Shown: in pieces, positions 34,778-44,316 of the stretch | Layout of the letters: each line of letters starts with the position of its first letter | How positions within the stretch are numbered: position 1 is the first letter of the stretch | Source of the DNA: Corynebacterium comes | GTDB taxonomy: Bacteria > Actinomycetota > Actinomycetes > Mycobacteriales > Mycobacteriaceae | Length of the DNA: 64,000 nt | Reading direction: 5' to 3' | Assembly (NCBI RefSeq): GCF_009734405.1 | Contig: NZ_CP046453.1 | Location: forward strand, 2,418,001-2,482,000 | Translations under genes and position numbers: made by a program | The notes under the pieces: generated by a model | Told to the model about the DNA's origin: nothing | Databases searched by the model: none | Seen by the model: only the letters and a program-made list of their open reading frames with translations

Positions 34778-37741
34778 GTGCTGTTGCTTCTAGCTGCCCT
34801 GACCATCGCCGCGCTGGCCGCGCCCCTGCTCATCCGGTCCATCGGCCGAGCCGCTTTCGGGTTGCTCGCGGTAGTGCCGGCTGTCGGATTCTTCTGGGTG
34901 CTGTCCCTGTTCACCAGGGGAACGTTCGCTGACGGCAATGCCCTGACATTCGCCCTGGAGTGGATGCCCACGGCCCACCTCAACCTGGATTTCAGGCTCG
35001 ATTCCCTGGCGGGACTGTTCAGCCTGATCATTCTGGGCGTCGGCGCCCTGGTGCTCTTCTACTGTTGGGCCTATTTCGATTCGAACCCACGTCGTCTGGC
35101 GATCTTCGGCGGCCAGATGGTGGCTTTCGCCGGGGCCATGTTCGGCCTGGTGGTTTCCGACAACTTCCTTTTGATGTACATCTTCTGGGAGATCACGTCG
35201 GTCCTGTCGTTCCTGCTGGTGGGCTATTACGGGGAGCGGGCGTCGTCGAGGCGCTCCGCCGGTCAGGCACTCATGGTGACCACTCTCGGTGGCCTGGCGA
35301 TGTTGGTGGGCATCATCCTGCTGGGTCGACAGACCGGGATCTGGCGGCTGTCGGAGATCTCGGATTTCGCCGAGGTGTCGACGACCCCGCACATCGCCGC
35401 CGCAATTCTGCTCATCCTGGCGGGCGCACTGTCCAAGTCCGCGATCGCCCCGGGCCACTTCTGGTTGCCGGGCGCGATGGCGGCGCCGACGCCGGTGTCC
35501 GCCTACCTGCACTCGGCGGCGATGGTGAAGGCGGGCATCTACCTGGTCGCCCGCCTTGCCCCGGACTTCAACGTGGTCTCCGCCTGGCACCTGGTGGTCA
35601 TCCCCCTGGGCATCCTGACCATGCTCATGGGCGGCTGGATGGCGCTGCGGCAGAAGGACCTGAAACTGGTCCTGGCCTACGGCACTGTCTCGCAGCTGGG
35701 CTTCATCACGGCGACGGTCGCGGTGGGTTCACGGGAGGCGATGCTGGCGGGTCTGGCGCTGACGTTCGCGCACTCGCTGTTCAAGGCGACGCTGTTCATG
35801 ATCGTCGGCGTGGTCGACCACACCACCGGCACCCGTGACATCCGCGAGCTCAGCGGCCTGGGCAGGAAGCAGCCGCTGGTCGCGGGCCTGGCGATCCTGT
35901 CGGCGGCGTCGATGGCCGGTGTGCCGCCGCTGCTGGGTTTCGTGGCGAAGGAGAGCGTGTTCGAGGCGGTCCTCCACGAGGATCTGCTGGTGGGCATGCC
36001 CCGGAACCTCATGCTCGTGGGCATGGTGCTCGGCTCGGTGCTCACCGTGGCGTACTCGCTCCGGTTCCTGCACGGTGCCTTCGCCACGAAGCCCCCCGAG
36101 CACGAGACCGGTGGCGGAACCTCGGAATCCGTGGCGAACATGGCCCCCATCAGCCCGCGCCTGTGGCTGGCCCCGCTGGCACTCACCTCCCTGACGGTCT
36201 ACTTCGGCGTCTACCCCGCCCAGCTGTCTGGAGCGATCACCGCGCACCTGGACAACATCTACCTGCCCACCTCAGGCGAGTCCGGCAGCTACCTGGCCTT
36301 GTGGCACGGCTTCAACATCCCGCTGCTGCTGTCGACGCTGATCATCCTCACCGGTGTGGTGATGCACTGGCAGCGCGATCTGGTGGCGAAGGCGCAGTTC
36401 GAACAACCGGCCCTGGGCAACGCGGACTCCGCCTATGACTCGGTGCTGGACTCCCTGCGCTATCTTTCGCTGCGCCTGACCGCCTCCACACAGCGGGGTT
36501 CGCTCGCGGTGAACCTGGGCATCATCTTCAGCGTGCTCATCGCGCTGCCGAGCGTGGCCCTGGCGCTGGGTGACCGGCCCGATGTGCGGATGGTGCTGTG
36601 GGATTCGCCCTGGCAGGCGCTGGCCTCTGTGCTGATCATCGCTGCCGCTATCGCCGCGACACAGATGGACAACCGACTTTCCGGCGTCATTCTGGTGGGT
36701 GTCACCGGTTACGCCCTGGCCGTGCTCTTCGCCCTGCAGGGCGCCCCGGACCTGGCGCTCACGCAGACCCTGGTGGAGACGGTGCTCATGGTCATCTTCA
36801 TGCTGGTGCTGCGTAAACTGCCGACGACAACGGAGTGGACCCAGTCCCCCAAGGCGAACCGTCTGCGGGCGTGGTTGTCCGTCGCGGTGGGCCTGTCGGT
36901 GACGGTGGTGACGATGTTCGCCATCAACGCACGTTCCCATGAGCCGATCTCCCGGTACATGCCGGATCTGGCCCTGGACATCGGCCACGGCGCCAACGCG
37001 GTGAACGTACTGCTGGTCGACCTCCGTGCCTGGGACACCTTCGGGGAGATCTCGGTGCTGGTCATCGCGGCGACAGGCGTCGCCTCGCTGATCTACCGCA
37101 CCCGCTCCTTCAGCCGGGAGTCGAGACGTCCGACGCTCTCCGTCACCGGTCGCCGTTGGCTGGCTGCGGGTGTGGAGACCGAGCGCGCGCAGAACCGTTC
37201 CCTCATGGTCGACGTCGCCACGCGCATTCTGTTCCCGTCGATGATGGCGCTGTCGCTGTACTTCTTCTTCGCCGGCCACAATGCCCCCGGTGGCGGTTTC
37301 GCCGGCGGGCTGGTCGCCGCGCTGGCCTTCACGCTGCGCTACATCGCCGGTGGTCGAGCCGAGCTGGAGGAGGCGTTGCCGGTGGATGCCGGTCGCATCC
37401 TCGGCACGGGTCTCGGCCTGTCGGCGATCGCCGCGATCTGGCCGATGTTCCTCGGCCACCCGCCGCTGACCTCGGCGTATGACTCGGTGGATCTGCCGCT
37501 GATCGGCAACATGTCGCTGCCCAGCGCCCTGCTTTTCGACGCCGGCGTCTACCTCATCGTCCTCGGCCTGATGATGCACATCCTCTCCGCGTTGGGCGGT
37601 CAGCTCGACCTGGAGGAGGAGATGCGTAAGCAGCGCGCCCGCGACCGGGCGCGCTCCATGGCGCGGGTCGCGGAGAGGCGTCAGCTGACTGCACCGAAGA
37701 GCACCGCCTCAAGAATCACCACCCCGGAAGGAGACAAGTAG
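34778..37741 (+). CDS. mrpA: Mrp Na+/H+ antiporter subunit A with fused subunit B domain
   Basis: A 987-residue integral membrane protein. The N-terminal two thirds is a MrpA/NuoL-like proton-translocating subunit (FWEITSVLSFLLVGYY, HSAAMVKAGIYL, LKLVLAYGTVSQLGF). The region from about residue 810 (MVDVATRILFPSMMALSLYFFFAGHNAPGGGFAGGL) is the MnhB/MrpB domain, so A and B are one polypeptide here, as in other corynebacteria. The GTG at 34778 (VLLLLAALTIAAL) is chosen because the upstream in-frame extension is polar and not conserved-looking; AAGGGG lies 12 bases before. It forms a complex with MrpC-G for sodium and alkali resistance. mrpC starts at the next base after the stop. Confidence 0.94.
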   Translation: MLLLLAALTIAALAAPLLIRSIGRAAFGLLAVVPAVGFFWVLSLFTRGTFADGNALTFALEWMPTAHLNLDFRLDSLAGLFSLIILGVGALVLFYCWAYFDSNPRRLAIFGGQMVAFAGAMFGLVVSDNFLLMYIFWEITSVLSFLLVGYYGERASSRRSAGQALMVTTLGGLAMLVGIILLGRQTGIWRLSEISDFAEVSTTPHIAAAILLILAGALSKSAIAPGHFWLPGAMAAPTPVSAYLHSAAMVKAGIYLVARLAPDFNVVSAWHLVVIPLGILTMLMGGWMALRQKDLKLVLAYGTVSQLGFITATVAVGSREAMLAGLALTFAHSLFKATLFMIVGVVDHTTGTRDIRELSGLGRKQPLVAGLAILSAASMAGVPPLLGFVAKESVFEAVLHEDLLVGMPRNLMLVGMVLGSVLTVAYSLRFLHGAFATKPPEHETGGGTSESVANMAPISPRLWLAPLALTSLTVYFGVYPAQLSGAITAHLDNIYLPTSGESGSYLALWHGFNIPLLLSTLIILTGVVMHWQRDLVAKAQFEQPALGNADSAYDSVLDSLRYLSLRLTASTQRGSLAVNLGIIFSVLIALPSVALALGDRPDVRMVLWDSPWQALASVLIIAAAIAATQMDNRLSGVILVGVTGYALAVLFALQGAPDLALTQTLVETVLMVIFMLVLRKLPTTTEWTQSPKANRLRAWLSVAVGLSVTVVTMFAINARSHEPISRYMPDLALDIGHGANAVNVLLVDLRAWDTFGEISVLVIAATGVASLIYRTRSFSRESRRPTLSVTGRRWLAAGVETERAQNRSLMVDVATRILFPSMMALSLYFFFAGHNAPGGGFAGGLVAALAFTLRYIAGGRAELEEALPVDAGRILGTGLGLSAIAAIWPMFLGHPPLTSAYDSVDLPLIGNMSLPSALLFDAGVYLIVLGLMMHILSALGGQLDLEEEMRKQRARDRARSMARVAERRQLTAPKSTASRITTPEGDK

Positions 37742-38233
37742 ATGGTTGCGAACCTCGTCCTGCTGCTGGCGGCGGGCACACTGATTTCCGCGGGCGTGTA
37801 CCTCGTTCTCGACCGCGCGATGACGAAGATGATGCTGGGGCTGATGCTCATCGGCAATGGCGCGAACCTGCTCATCCTGCAGGCCGGAGGCCCGGCCGGC
37901 TCCCCGCCGATCGTGGGGCGTGAGTCGCTGGTGTACGGCGATAAGATTGCCGACCCGCTGGCACAGGGGATGATCCTGACGGCGATCGTCATTTCGATGG
38001 CCATGACCGCGTTCATCCTCACCCTGGCCTACCGCCAGTACCGTTACCGCACAGCCGACGTCATCGAGGACGACATCGAGGATGCCGCCATCGCGGCACG
38101 CCCCGCCACGGCGAGTGCGGCACCCGACCACGACGCCTCCGACGACCCGTCAACCGGTCGCCTGACCAGCGGAGGCGATGCCTTCGGACCGCGCTCCTTC
38201 GAGGCACCCGTGAAGGTGGACGAGGATGACTGA
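37742..38233 (+). CDS. mrpC: Mrp antiporter subunit C
   Basis: A NuoK-like subunit with three transmembrane helices in the first 105 residues (VYLVLDRAMTKMMLGLMLIGNGANLLILQAGG; GMILTAIVISMAMTAFILTL). The 163-residue protein carries a C-terminal soluble extension of about 55 residues, rich in Asp, Ala and Pro, that compact MrpC proteins lack. It starts directly after mrpA and overlaps mrpD by eight bases. Confidence 0.94.
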   Translation: MVANLVLLLAAGTLISAGVYLVLDRAMTKMMLGLMLIGNGANLLILQAGGPAGSPPIVGRESLVYGDKIADPLAQGMILTAIVISMAMTAFILTLAYRQYRYRTADVIEDDIEDAAIAARPATASAAPDHDASDDPSTGRLTSGGDAFGPRSFEAPVKVDEDD

Positions 38234-39956
38234 GACTCTGACCCCGTTCGTGGCGGCACTGCTGCCCCTGATGCCCTTCCTCATCCCGCTGCCGGTGATC
38301 CTGCCGGCGGTGGCTGCGGCACTGGCGCTCCTCTCGGGCAGACACCCGAACCTCCAGCGCGCCATCGCCCTGGGTACTCTCACGGCACTCATCGTGCTCA
38401 CGGCCTCCATGGTCGTGGTAGTCGACCTCGAGGGCATCCAGACCGTCCAGCTCGGCGGCTGGGACGCCCCCGTGGGCATCACCCTGGTGGCCGACCGGCT
38501 GTCCGCGGTGATGCTCACCGTCTCCTCCGTCGTGCTGTTCTGCGTCATGTGGTACGCCATCAGCCAGGGCATCCGCGACGGCGGGAAGGACGAACCCGTC
38601 GCGGTGTTCCTGCCCACCTACCTGCTGCTGAGCATGGGCGTGAACATGTCCTTCCTGGCAGGCGACCTGTTCAACCTGTACGTGGGATTCGAGGTCTTCC
38701 TGGTCGCCTCCTACGTGCTGCTCACGCTGGGGGCCTCGCCCGCCCGGGTGCGCGCCGGTGTGTCCTATGTGATGGTCTCGATGGTGTCGTCGATGATCTT
38801 CCTCTTCGGCCTGGCGATGGTCTATGCCGCGGTGGGAACGGTCAACCTGGCCCAGATCGGCATGCGTATGGAGGACGTGCCCACCGGTACCCGCGCCGCC
38901 ATCTTCGGCACCCTCCTGGTGGCCTTCGGCATCAAGGCCGCCGTCTTCCCGCTGGACGCCTGGCTTCCCGATTCCTACCCCACAGCCCCGTCCCTCGTCA
39001 CGGCGGTGTTCGCGGGGCTGTTGACCAAGGTGGGTGTCTACTCCATCATCCGGATGCGCTCGGTGGTGTTCACCGACGGTTCACTCGACGGCCTGTTCAT
39101 GTGGGTGGCGCTGGCGACGATGCTGGTGGGTATCCTCGGCGCGATGGCGCAGAACGACATCAAGCGTCTTCTGTCATTCACGCTGGTCAGCCACATCGGT
39201 TACATGATCTTCGGCATCGCCCTCGGCTCGGCCCAGGGTTTGTCCGGCGCCATCTTCTACGCCGTCCACCACATTCTGGTGCAGACCGCGCTGTTCCTGG
39301 TCGTGGGACTCATCGAGCGGCAGGCCGGCACCTCTTCCCTGCGCCGCCTCGGCTCCCTCGCCTATTCAGCCCCCGTCATCGCCGTCCTGTACTTCATTCC
39401 GGCGATCAACCTGGGCGGCATCCCGCCGTTCTCCGGTTTCCTGGGCAAGATCATCCTGCTGGAGGCCGGCGCCAACGAGGGCGGCTTCATGTCCTGGCTG
39501 CTCATCGGCGGCGCCGTGGTCACCTCGCTGCTCACCCTCTATGTCATGGTGCTGGTGTGGTCCAAGGGCTTCTGGCGCGACCGCAAGGATGCGCCGGAGG
39601 GCAACGTCGCCATGGCGCGGCCCGCCCCGTTGGCGGACATCACCGACGAGGTCGAGTTCGTCGAGCGTGACGACGTCGGCCGCATGCCCGTGGGCATGGT
39701 CGCCTCCACCGCCACCCTCATCGCCGCGTCCCTGGTCGTGACGATGCTGGCAGGCCCCATCGCCGGGGTCACCGGACGCGCCGCAGAGTCCGCTCAGGAC
39801 GTGAACATCTACCGCTCGGCCGTTCTGGGCACCACCGCCGACAACCCCGGACGCACGGTCGACCAGCAACGCCTGGATGACGGTTCAGACACCCTGCGCA
39901 ACCGTGACCACATGCTGCCCGAGCCGCAGCCCGCCATCGAGGAGGACCAGCCGTGA
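38226..39956 (+). CDS. mrpD: Mrp antiporter subunit D
   Basis: A 576-residue NuoM/N-like proton-translocating subunit with about 14 transmembrane helices. It shows FNLYVGFEVFLVASYVLL, the Lys-containing FGIKAAVFPLDAWLPDSYPTAPS and IKRLLSFTLVSHIGYMIFG. The last 70 residues after the final helix are acidic and Gln-rich (DEVEFVERDDVGR precedes, DEDQP-like end). Overlaps mrpC by eight and mrpE by four bases (GTGA). Confidence 0.95.
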   Translation: MTETLTPFVAALLPLMPFLIPLPVILPAVAAALALLSGRHPNLQRAIALGTLTALIVLTASMVVVVDLEGIQTVQLGGWDAPVGITLVADRLSAVMLTVSSVVLFCVMWYAISQGIRDGGKDEPVAVFLPTYLLLSMGVNMSFLAGDLFNLYVGFEVFLVASYVLLTLGASPARVRAGVSYVMVSMVSSMIFLFGLAMVYAAVGTVNLAQIGMRMEDVPTGTRAAIFGTLLVAFGIKAAVFPLDAWLPDSYPTAPSLVTAVFAGLLTKVGVYSIIRMRSVVFTDGSLDGLFMWVALATMLVGILGAMAQNDIKRLLSFTLVSHIGYMIFGIALGSAQGLSGAIFYAVHHILVQTALFLVVGLIERQAGTSSLRRLGSLAYSAPVIAVLYFIPAINLGGIPPFSGFLGKIILLEAGANEGGFMSWLLIGGAVVTSLLTLYVMVLVWSKGFWRDRKDAPEGNVAMARPAPLADITDEVEFVERDDVGRMPVGMVASTATLIAASLVVTMLAGPIAGVTGRAAESAQDVNIYRSAVLGTTADNPGRTVDQQRLDDGSDTLRNRDHMLPEPQPAIEEDQP

Positions 39957-40462
39957 TCGCCGGAATCCGTCGCCGTTTCCGCCCGTGGTTCATCGTGTGG
40001 ATCATCCTCATGTGGTGCCTGCTGATGGGCGAGTTCACCTGGGCGAACGTCATCAGCGGCCTGCTCGTGGGCAGCGTCATCGTGTTCGGCCTGCCGCTGC
40101 CCGCCATGCCGATCACCGGTCTGCAGGTCAACTGGTGGGCCCTGTTCCTCTACCTGCTCTCGTGGCTGAGGGACCTCATGATCGCCTCCATGAAGGTGGC
40201 GTGGCTGGCACTCCGGCCGGCTGATCCGCCGAAGTCCGCCATCGTGCGGGTGCCCATGCGCGTCTCCAATGAGCTGGTCCTCTCCTTCGCCACCGCGTTG
40301 TACAACCTGCAGCCGGGTGGTTCGGTCAGTGACATCGACATCGCCAACCGCATGTGGACCGTGCACCTTCTCGACGCCGGGAATGAACGCGCCCTGGCGC
40401 ACGAGATCGAGAACGTGGCGGCACTGGAACGCCACATGATCCGTATCTTCGAGAGGATCTGA
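39953..40462 (+). CDS. mrpE: Mrp antiporter subunit E
   Basis: A 169-residue MnhE-family protein. It has N-terminal transmembrane segments (FIVWIILMWCLLMGEFTWANVISGLLVGSVIVFGL) and a cytosolic domain with PPKSAIVRVPMRVSNELVLSF and ATALYNLQPGGSV. The start is GTG 39953, overlapping the mrpD stop. It is needed for assembly of the antiporter in characterised Mrp systems. Confidence 0.93.
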   Translation: MIAGIRRRFRPWFIVWIILMWCLLMGEFTWANVISGLLVGSVIVFGLPLPAMPITGLQVNWWALFLYLLSWLRDLMIASMKVAWLALRPADPPKSAIVRVPMRVSNELVLSFATALYNLQPGGSVSDIDIANRMWTVHLLDAGNERALAHEIENVAALERHMIRIFERI

Positions 40463-40463
40463 C

Positions 40464-40739
40464 ATGGACCCCGCACTCTACAACTCACTGCTGCTGATCC
40501 CCGCGGCTTTCTTCACCGTTGCCTTCATCATCATCGTCTGGCGGATCCTCGTCGGGCCGAACTCCATGGACCGGATGCTCGGCCTGGACGGTTTCGTCGC
40601 CATGCTCCAGTGCGCCCTGGCCACCTACATCGTCTGGACGCTGGACACCACCGTCACCAACGCGATGCTCGTCATCGCGCTGCTCGGTTTCATCGCCTCG
40701 GTGTCCGTCGCCCGCTTCCGCAAGAGGGACGGTTCCTAG
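40464..40739 (+). CDS. mrpF: Mrp antiporter subunit F
   Basis: A 91-residue protein with three transmembrane helices and the MnhF-family loop RILVGPNSMDRMLGLDGF. One base after mrpE and directly abutting mrpG. Confidence 0.93.
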   Translation: MDPALYNSLLLIPAAFFTVAFIIIVWRILVGPNSMDRMLGLDGFVAMLQCALATYIVWTLDTTVTNAMLVIALLGFIASVSVARFRKRDGS

Positions 40740-41120
40740 ATGACATACCAACTCTTCGCCGACGTCACCTCCCTGGTGCTCATCCTGATCGGCTCTTTCC
40801 TGGTGTTCTCGGCGGCGGTCGGCGTCGTACGGTTCAAGGACACGATGTCGCGGATCCACGCCATCACCAAGCCCCAGACCACCGGCCTCATCCTGACGAT
40901 TCTCGGGGCGCTGCTCAAGGTCACCGGCTCGCCCGAGTTCGGTGTTGCCGAGCGCGGCGATCTCGGCGTGCTCATTCTGCTGGTCGTCTTCGCCGCGATG
41001 ACCTCACCCGTCACCGCTCAACGCCTGGGTCGAGTCTCCCGCCGTGAGGGGCTGTACGGCGCGGCGGAGGACATGTCCCGCAACGATGCCCCCACCGAAC
41101 GTTCACTCAGGCGCCGTTAG
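40740..41120 (+). CDS. mrpG: Mrp antiporter subunit G
   Basis: A 126-residue MnhG/PhaG-family membrane protein (LVLILIGSFLVFSAAVGVVRFKDTMSRIHAITKPQTTGL) with three helices and a short basic cytosolic tail. Last gene of the mrp operon; convergent with the hydrolase-like gene 35 bases away, with no clear terminator between. Confidence 0.93.
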   Translation: MTYQLFADVTSLVLILIGSFLVFSAAVGVVRFKDTMSRIHAITKPQTTGLILTILGALLKVTGSPEFGVAERGDLGVLILLVVFAAMTSPVTAQRLGRVSRREGLYGAAEDMSRNDAPTERSLRRR

Positions 41121-41155
41121 GGCCGACCTGCGCCCGACACGGCACCCCCCGTCAT

Positions 41156-41656
41156 CTAGGCGGGGTTGTCGGAGAGGAACGCCTCGATCTCCGCGACGAA
41201 ACGGCCGGGGTCGGTGAGGTGGTCCGCGTCGTCGAGAAGCAGCGTCGGGGCGGCGATGCCGGCGACGTCCAGGTTGCGGGCCTCGGTGAGCGACTCGACG
41301 AGCGCACCCTTATCCACGCCCCGGCGACGCAGCAGGAACTTCGGCAGCAGTTTCGCGGCTTTGACGTGGGATTCCTCGGGCCGGGGAAGTCCGGAGAGCA
41401 CGACGTGGCTGACGCGGTGCGGCTGATCCTTCGCTATGCCCGCCGCCACCAACGCGCCCGTACCGTGTCCGACCAGCACCACCTTCCGCAGCTCCTGCCG
41501 GTCCAGGTACTGTTCGGCGACGATGCGCTGTTGCGCGGGCGACCCGGTGCCGAGGTTGGGCAACCAGGGTTTCCAGTCCGCGGGCAGGGCACGCACCACC
41601 CCGGTCCATGTGTCCGGCATCAGACCCGCCGGATGCAGCAGCACCACGTCAGGCAT
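41156..41656 (-). CDS. Alpha/beta-hydrolase-fold protein lacking the nucleophile Ser
   Basis: A 166-residue small alpha/beta-hydrolase. The start [17 protein letters not shown] gives the oxyanion strand. The nucleophile elbow reads [12 protein letters not shown], so the expected GxSxG Ser is Gly. The Asp ([11 protein letters not shown]) and a nearby His remain. It is therefore probably inactive as a classical hydrolase or uses another residue; its role may be binding. It overlaps the GCS2-type ligase gene by eight bases and is the last gene of a four-gene minus-strand operon. Confidence 0.8.
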   Translation of the reverse strand: MPDVVLLHPAGLMPDTWTGVVRALPADWKPWLPNLGTGSPAQQRIVAEQYLDRQELRKVVLVGHGTGALVAAGIAKDQPHRVSHVVLSGLPRPEESHVKAAKLLPKFLLRRRGVDKGALVESLTEARNLDVAGIAAPTLLLDDADHLTDPGRFVAEIEAFLSDNPA

Positions 41657-42788
41657 CGGTGACCATGCCCTCCATCTCGGCGCAGGTGGCGTCGATGACG
41701 TCCCGCCAGTCGCCAGTGCGCTGGTAGATCCGTCGCTGACGCTGGTAACCGGCGCCGCGCTCGAGGATCTCGGACACCAGCTTCAACTCGTCCGGGCAAC
41801 CGAGTTCCTCGGCGAGCGGGGCGAGATCGTCGACCAGTTCGGCCAGTTCCTGGGTCACCCAACGCTCATCGGTGTCACGTGAGGTGATCACCAGGGCCTC
41901 CAGGCCGTACCGGGCGGCACGCCACTTGTTCTCCGCCACGTGCCACGGCTGCAGTCTCGGCAGTTCCTCACCCCGGTCGAGCATCCGGTCGTAGTGGACG
42001 ACCAGACAGTGCGTCAGGGCGACGACCGCCGCCAGCTCCCGCAGGTTCGAGGTGGCGTCCGAGACACGCACCTCGATGGTGCCCCACTTCGCGGCCGGCC
42101 TGATGTCGAAGTGCATCGAACCAGTGTGGTTGATCACCCCGGAAATGCTCTGGTCATGCATGTATTCCTCCCAGTCCGCCCAGGAGGTGAACTGGTACGG
42201 CATGCCTGCGGTGGGCAGCTGCTGGTAGAGCATCGTGCGGTTGGAGGCGTAGCCCGTGTCGATCCCGTCCCACCCCGGCGACGAGGCGGTGAGCGCCAGC
42301 AGGTGCGGGTACCTGGTCATCAGCGCGTTGATGATCGGCCACACGCGGTCTTCGTGCGAGATGCCCACGTGTACGTGGATTCCCCAGATGAGCATCTGCT
42401 GCCCCCAGTAACGGGTGCGGTTGATGATCTCGGCGTAGGTCATCTTCGCCGAGATGGGATTCTTCCGGAAGTCCGAGAAGGGGTGGGATCCCGAGGCCCA
42501 CAGACGCAGGCCAAGCTTCTCAGCCGCCTCTTTCACACACGCGAGATCGTGGGCGAGCTCACCGATGGCCGCCGGGACGGTCTCGTGCACGCCGGTGACC
42601 AGCTCGACGGTGTTCTGGAGGAATTCCTTCTCCAGATGGACCTCCGGATGGGATGCCTTGACGAGGTCGATGACCGCTTCCGCCTGAGGTGCAAGATCCC
42701 GGGTCTCCGGGTCGATCAGGGCGATCTCCCATTCGACGCCGAGCGTGGGCCGGGGTGAACGGGCGAAGGGAATCGGTGGGGCGACCAT
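41649..42788 (-). CDS. Glutamate-cysteine ligase-like carboxylate-amine ligase (YbdK/GCS2 family)
   Basis: A 379-residue ATP-dependent ligase of the GCS2 family. It shows [18 protein letters not shown] at the N-terminus with the metal-binding Glu residues, [27 protein letters not shown] and [13 protein letters not shown]. Members form gamma-glutamyl or related amides, and some make gamma-glutamylcysteine. In actinobacteria the true thiol is mycothiol, so the substrate here is uncertain (EgtA-like or orphan). The start overlaps the upstream LytR_C gene by one base. Confidence 0.88.
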   Translation of the reverse strand: MVAPPIPFARSPRPTLGVEWEIALIDPETRDLAPQAEAVIDLVKASHPEVHLEKEFLQNTVELVTGVHETVPAAIGELAHDLACVKEAAEKLGLRLWASGSHPFSDFRKNPISAKMTYAEIINRTRYWGQQMLIWGIHVHVGISHEDRVWPIINALMTRYPHLLALTASSPGWDGIDTGYASNRTMLYQQLPTAGMPYQFTSWADWEEYMHDQSISGVINHTGSMHFDIRPAAKWGTIEVRVSDATSNLRELAAVVALTHCLVVHYDRMLDRGEELPRLQPWHVAENKWRAARYGLEALVITSRDTDERWVTQELAELVDDLAPLAEELGCPDELKLVSEILERGAGYQRQRRIYQRTGDWRDVIDATCAEMEGMVTDA

Positions 42789-43459
42789 CAGAACGCAACC
42801 TGTTCAACCAGCACCAGCGTCAGGTCGTTGCGCCCCTCGGTGCCGTCCGGCAGGGACTCGTCGTACCCGCGTGCGACGCCGCCGACCCGGTCGGCCAGCT
42901 CGCGGGCGCGCTGCTCCGCCTCCGGGTTGCCGGGCTGGAAGAAGACTGTGGTCTGGGGCAGGACCAGGTCCGCCAGGTTGCCCACCTCGCCGAGGTCATA
43001 ACCGTCACGGTTCAGGGTGTCTGCCACGTCGGCGGCCAGGTTCGGGACCGTCGAGTTGTTGAGCACGTGCACGCGCTCCGGCTCCGGTGCCGGAGCGCCG
43101 CCGGAGGGCGCAGGCTGCGCCGCAGCCCTGGCGGTCGTGCCGGTTTCGCTCTCCTTGCGCTCTTCCTCTTCCCGGGTTTCCTCCGGGCGGGTCTCCTCCG
43201 CGGGCACGGTGCTCTCCTCCGGGGTCTGCTCCGGTGTGGCCGTCTCCGTGGCGGTGTCCACCTGGGTGGTGACCGGTGCAGCGGTATCGGAGGAGTCCGA
43301 GTTCTGGGTCGTGGCGTACAGGCCCCACATCGCCAGCAGGACGGCCACGGCGATGAGCACCATCGCCAGGCCGCGCAGCGGCAGACCCGAGCCCGCCGGG
43401 GAACCTGAGTCGGTGGCGTCTGGCTTATTCTCCGGATTCACATTAGTCACAGTAGTCAC
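42788..43459 (-). CDS. LytR_C-domain protein with N-terminal membrane anchor
   Basis: A 223-residue protein. A transmembrane helix at about 32-50 ([20 protein letters not shown]) follows a short cytosolic head. A long Thr/Glu/Pro-rich extracytoplasmic linker ([25 protein letters not shown]) leads to a C-terminal LytR_C domain ([32 protein letters not shown]). Such domains occur at the end of LCP cell-wall ligases and as stand-alone proteins. The start is ambiguous: GTG 43459, 43450 and 43441 are all in frame, two bases or so after the DUF3263 stop; 43459 is taken. It is probably an envelope protein. Confidence 0.83.
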   Translation of the reverse strand: MTTVTNVNPENKPDATDSGSPAGSGLPLRGLAMVLIAVAVLLAMWGLYATTQNSDSSDTAAPVTTQVDTATETATPEQTPEESTVPAEETRPEETREEEERKESETGTTARAAAQPAPSGGAPAPEPERVHVLNNSTVPNLAADVADTLNRDGYDLGEVGNLADLVLPQTTVFFQPGNPEAEQRARELADRVGGVARGYDESLPDGTEGRNDLTLVLVEQVAF

Positions 43460-43460
43460 T

Positions 43461-43715
43461 CTAGCTTTCAAGGTTTCCCTCAGCGCGCTGACGCTCCTCG
43501 GCACGCCGATCACGGATGCGCCGCAGGCGCCCGAGCAGGACAGGATGGGCGGCCATGGCCGCGGGGACGTCGATAAGCAGATTGAGGCGCTGATAGTAAC
43601 GCACCGGGCTCATACCCAGCTGCTTGCGGATCAGCTCCTCCTTGGCGCCCGCAGACCGCGGCGCGCGCTCCTCGAAGTCGAGGAGGCGGGCGTCGTCGTC
43701 GCTGAGTTCGGGCAT
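43461..43715 (-). CDS. DUF3263 protein, first gene of the operon
   Basis: An 84-residue small basic protein with the DUF3263 pattern [46 protein letters not shown], which contains a likely helix-turn-helix ([20 protein letters not shown]). In actinobacteria it usually sits next to the LytR_C gene as here, so it may regulate or pair with it. ATG 43715 is preferred over 43733, because TACAGT lies six bases upstream and similarity starts at MPELSDDD. Confidence 0.88.
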   Translation of the reverse strand: MPELSDDDARLLDFEERAPRSAGAKEELIRKQLGMSPVRYYQRLNLLIDVPAAMAAHPVLLGRLRRIRDRRAEERQRAEGNLES

Positions 43716-43718
43716 GCC

Positions 43719-43727
43719 TAAACTGTA
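43719..43727. promoter_or_regulatory. Overlapping divergent -10 elements of def and the DUF3263 gene
   Basis: Plus strand TAAACT (43719-43724) is seven bases before the def ATG at 43732. Minus strand TACAGT (43722-43727) is six bases before the DUF3263 ATG at 43715. The two hexamers share three bases, and both messages would be leaderless. Only 16 bases separate the start codons. Confidence 0.6.
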
Positions 43728-43731
43728 TGCC

Positions 43732-44316
43732 ATGACGATCCGCCCGATTGTGATTCACGGCGACCCCGTGCTGCACACACCCACCCAACCCGTCGACCCC
43801 GCCGACATCGCCGGCGAAGAGATGCAGACCCTCATCGCGGACATGTACGAGACGATGGCGGTGGCCAACGGCGTCGGCCTGGCCGCCAACCAGATCGGCG
43901 TCGGCCTGCGCCTGTTCGTCTACGACTGCCCGGACGACGAGGGCAACCGCCACCGGGGCTGCGTGATCAACCCCGTCCTGGAGACCTCGGAGATTCCGGA
44001 GACCATGCCCGCCGACGACGGTTCCGACGACGAAGGATGCCTCTCGGTCCCCGGCGAGGGTTGGCCCACCCCGCGCGCCAGCTGGGCGAAGGTCACCGGC
44101 CTCGACGCCGAGGGCAACCCCGTCGAGGTCGAGGGCACGGGCTTCTTCGCCCGCTGCCTCCAGCACGAGGTCGGCCACCTCGACGGCTTCCTCTACACCG
44201 ACGTCCTCCTCGGCCGTTACCGGCGGCAGGCGAAGAAGACCATCAAGGCCTACGGTTGGAACGTCCCCGGCCTGACCTGGATTCCGGGTGAGGACGAGGA
44301 CCCCTTCGGGCACTAG
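43732..44316 (+). CDS. def: Peptide deformylase
   Basis: Removes the formyl group from the initiator Met of new proteins. The 194-residue enzyme has all three motifs: [18 protein letters not shown] (metal Cys) and QHEVGHLDG (metal His pair and catalytic Glu). The C-terminal extension after the last helix ([17 protein letters not shown]) is typical of actinobacteria. The next gene starts at the base after its stop. Confidence 0.97.
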   Translation: MTIRPIVIHGDPVLHTPTQPVDPADIAGEEMQTLIADMYETMAVANGVGLAANQIGVGLRLFVYDCPDDEGNRHRGCVINPVLETSEIPETMPADDGSDDEGCLSVPGEGWPTPRASWAKVTGLDAEGNPVEVEGTGFFARCLQHEVGHLDGFLYTDVLLGRYRRQAKKTIKAYGWNVPGLTWIPGEDEDPFGH

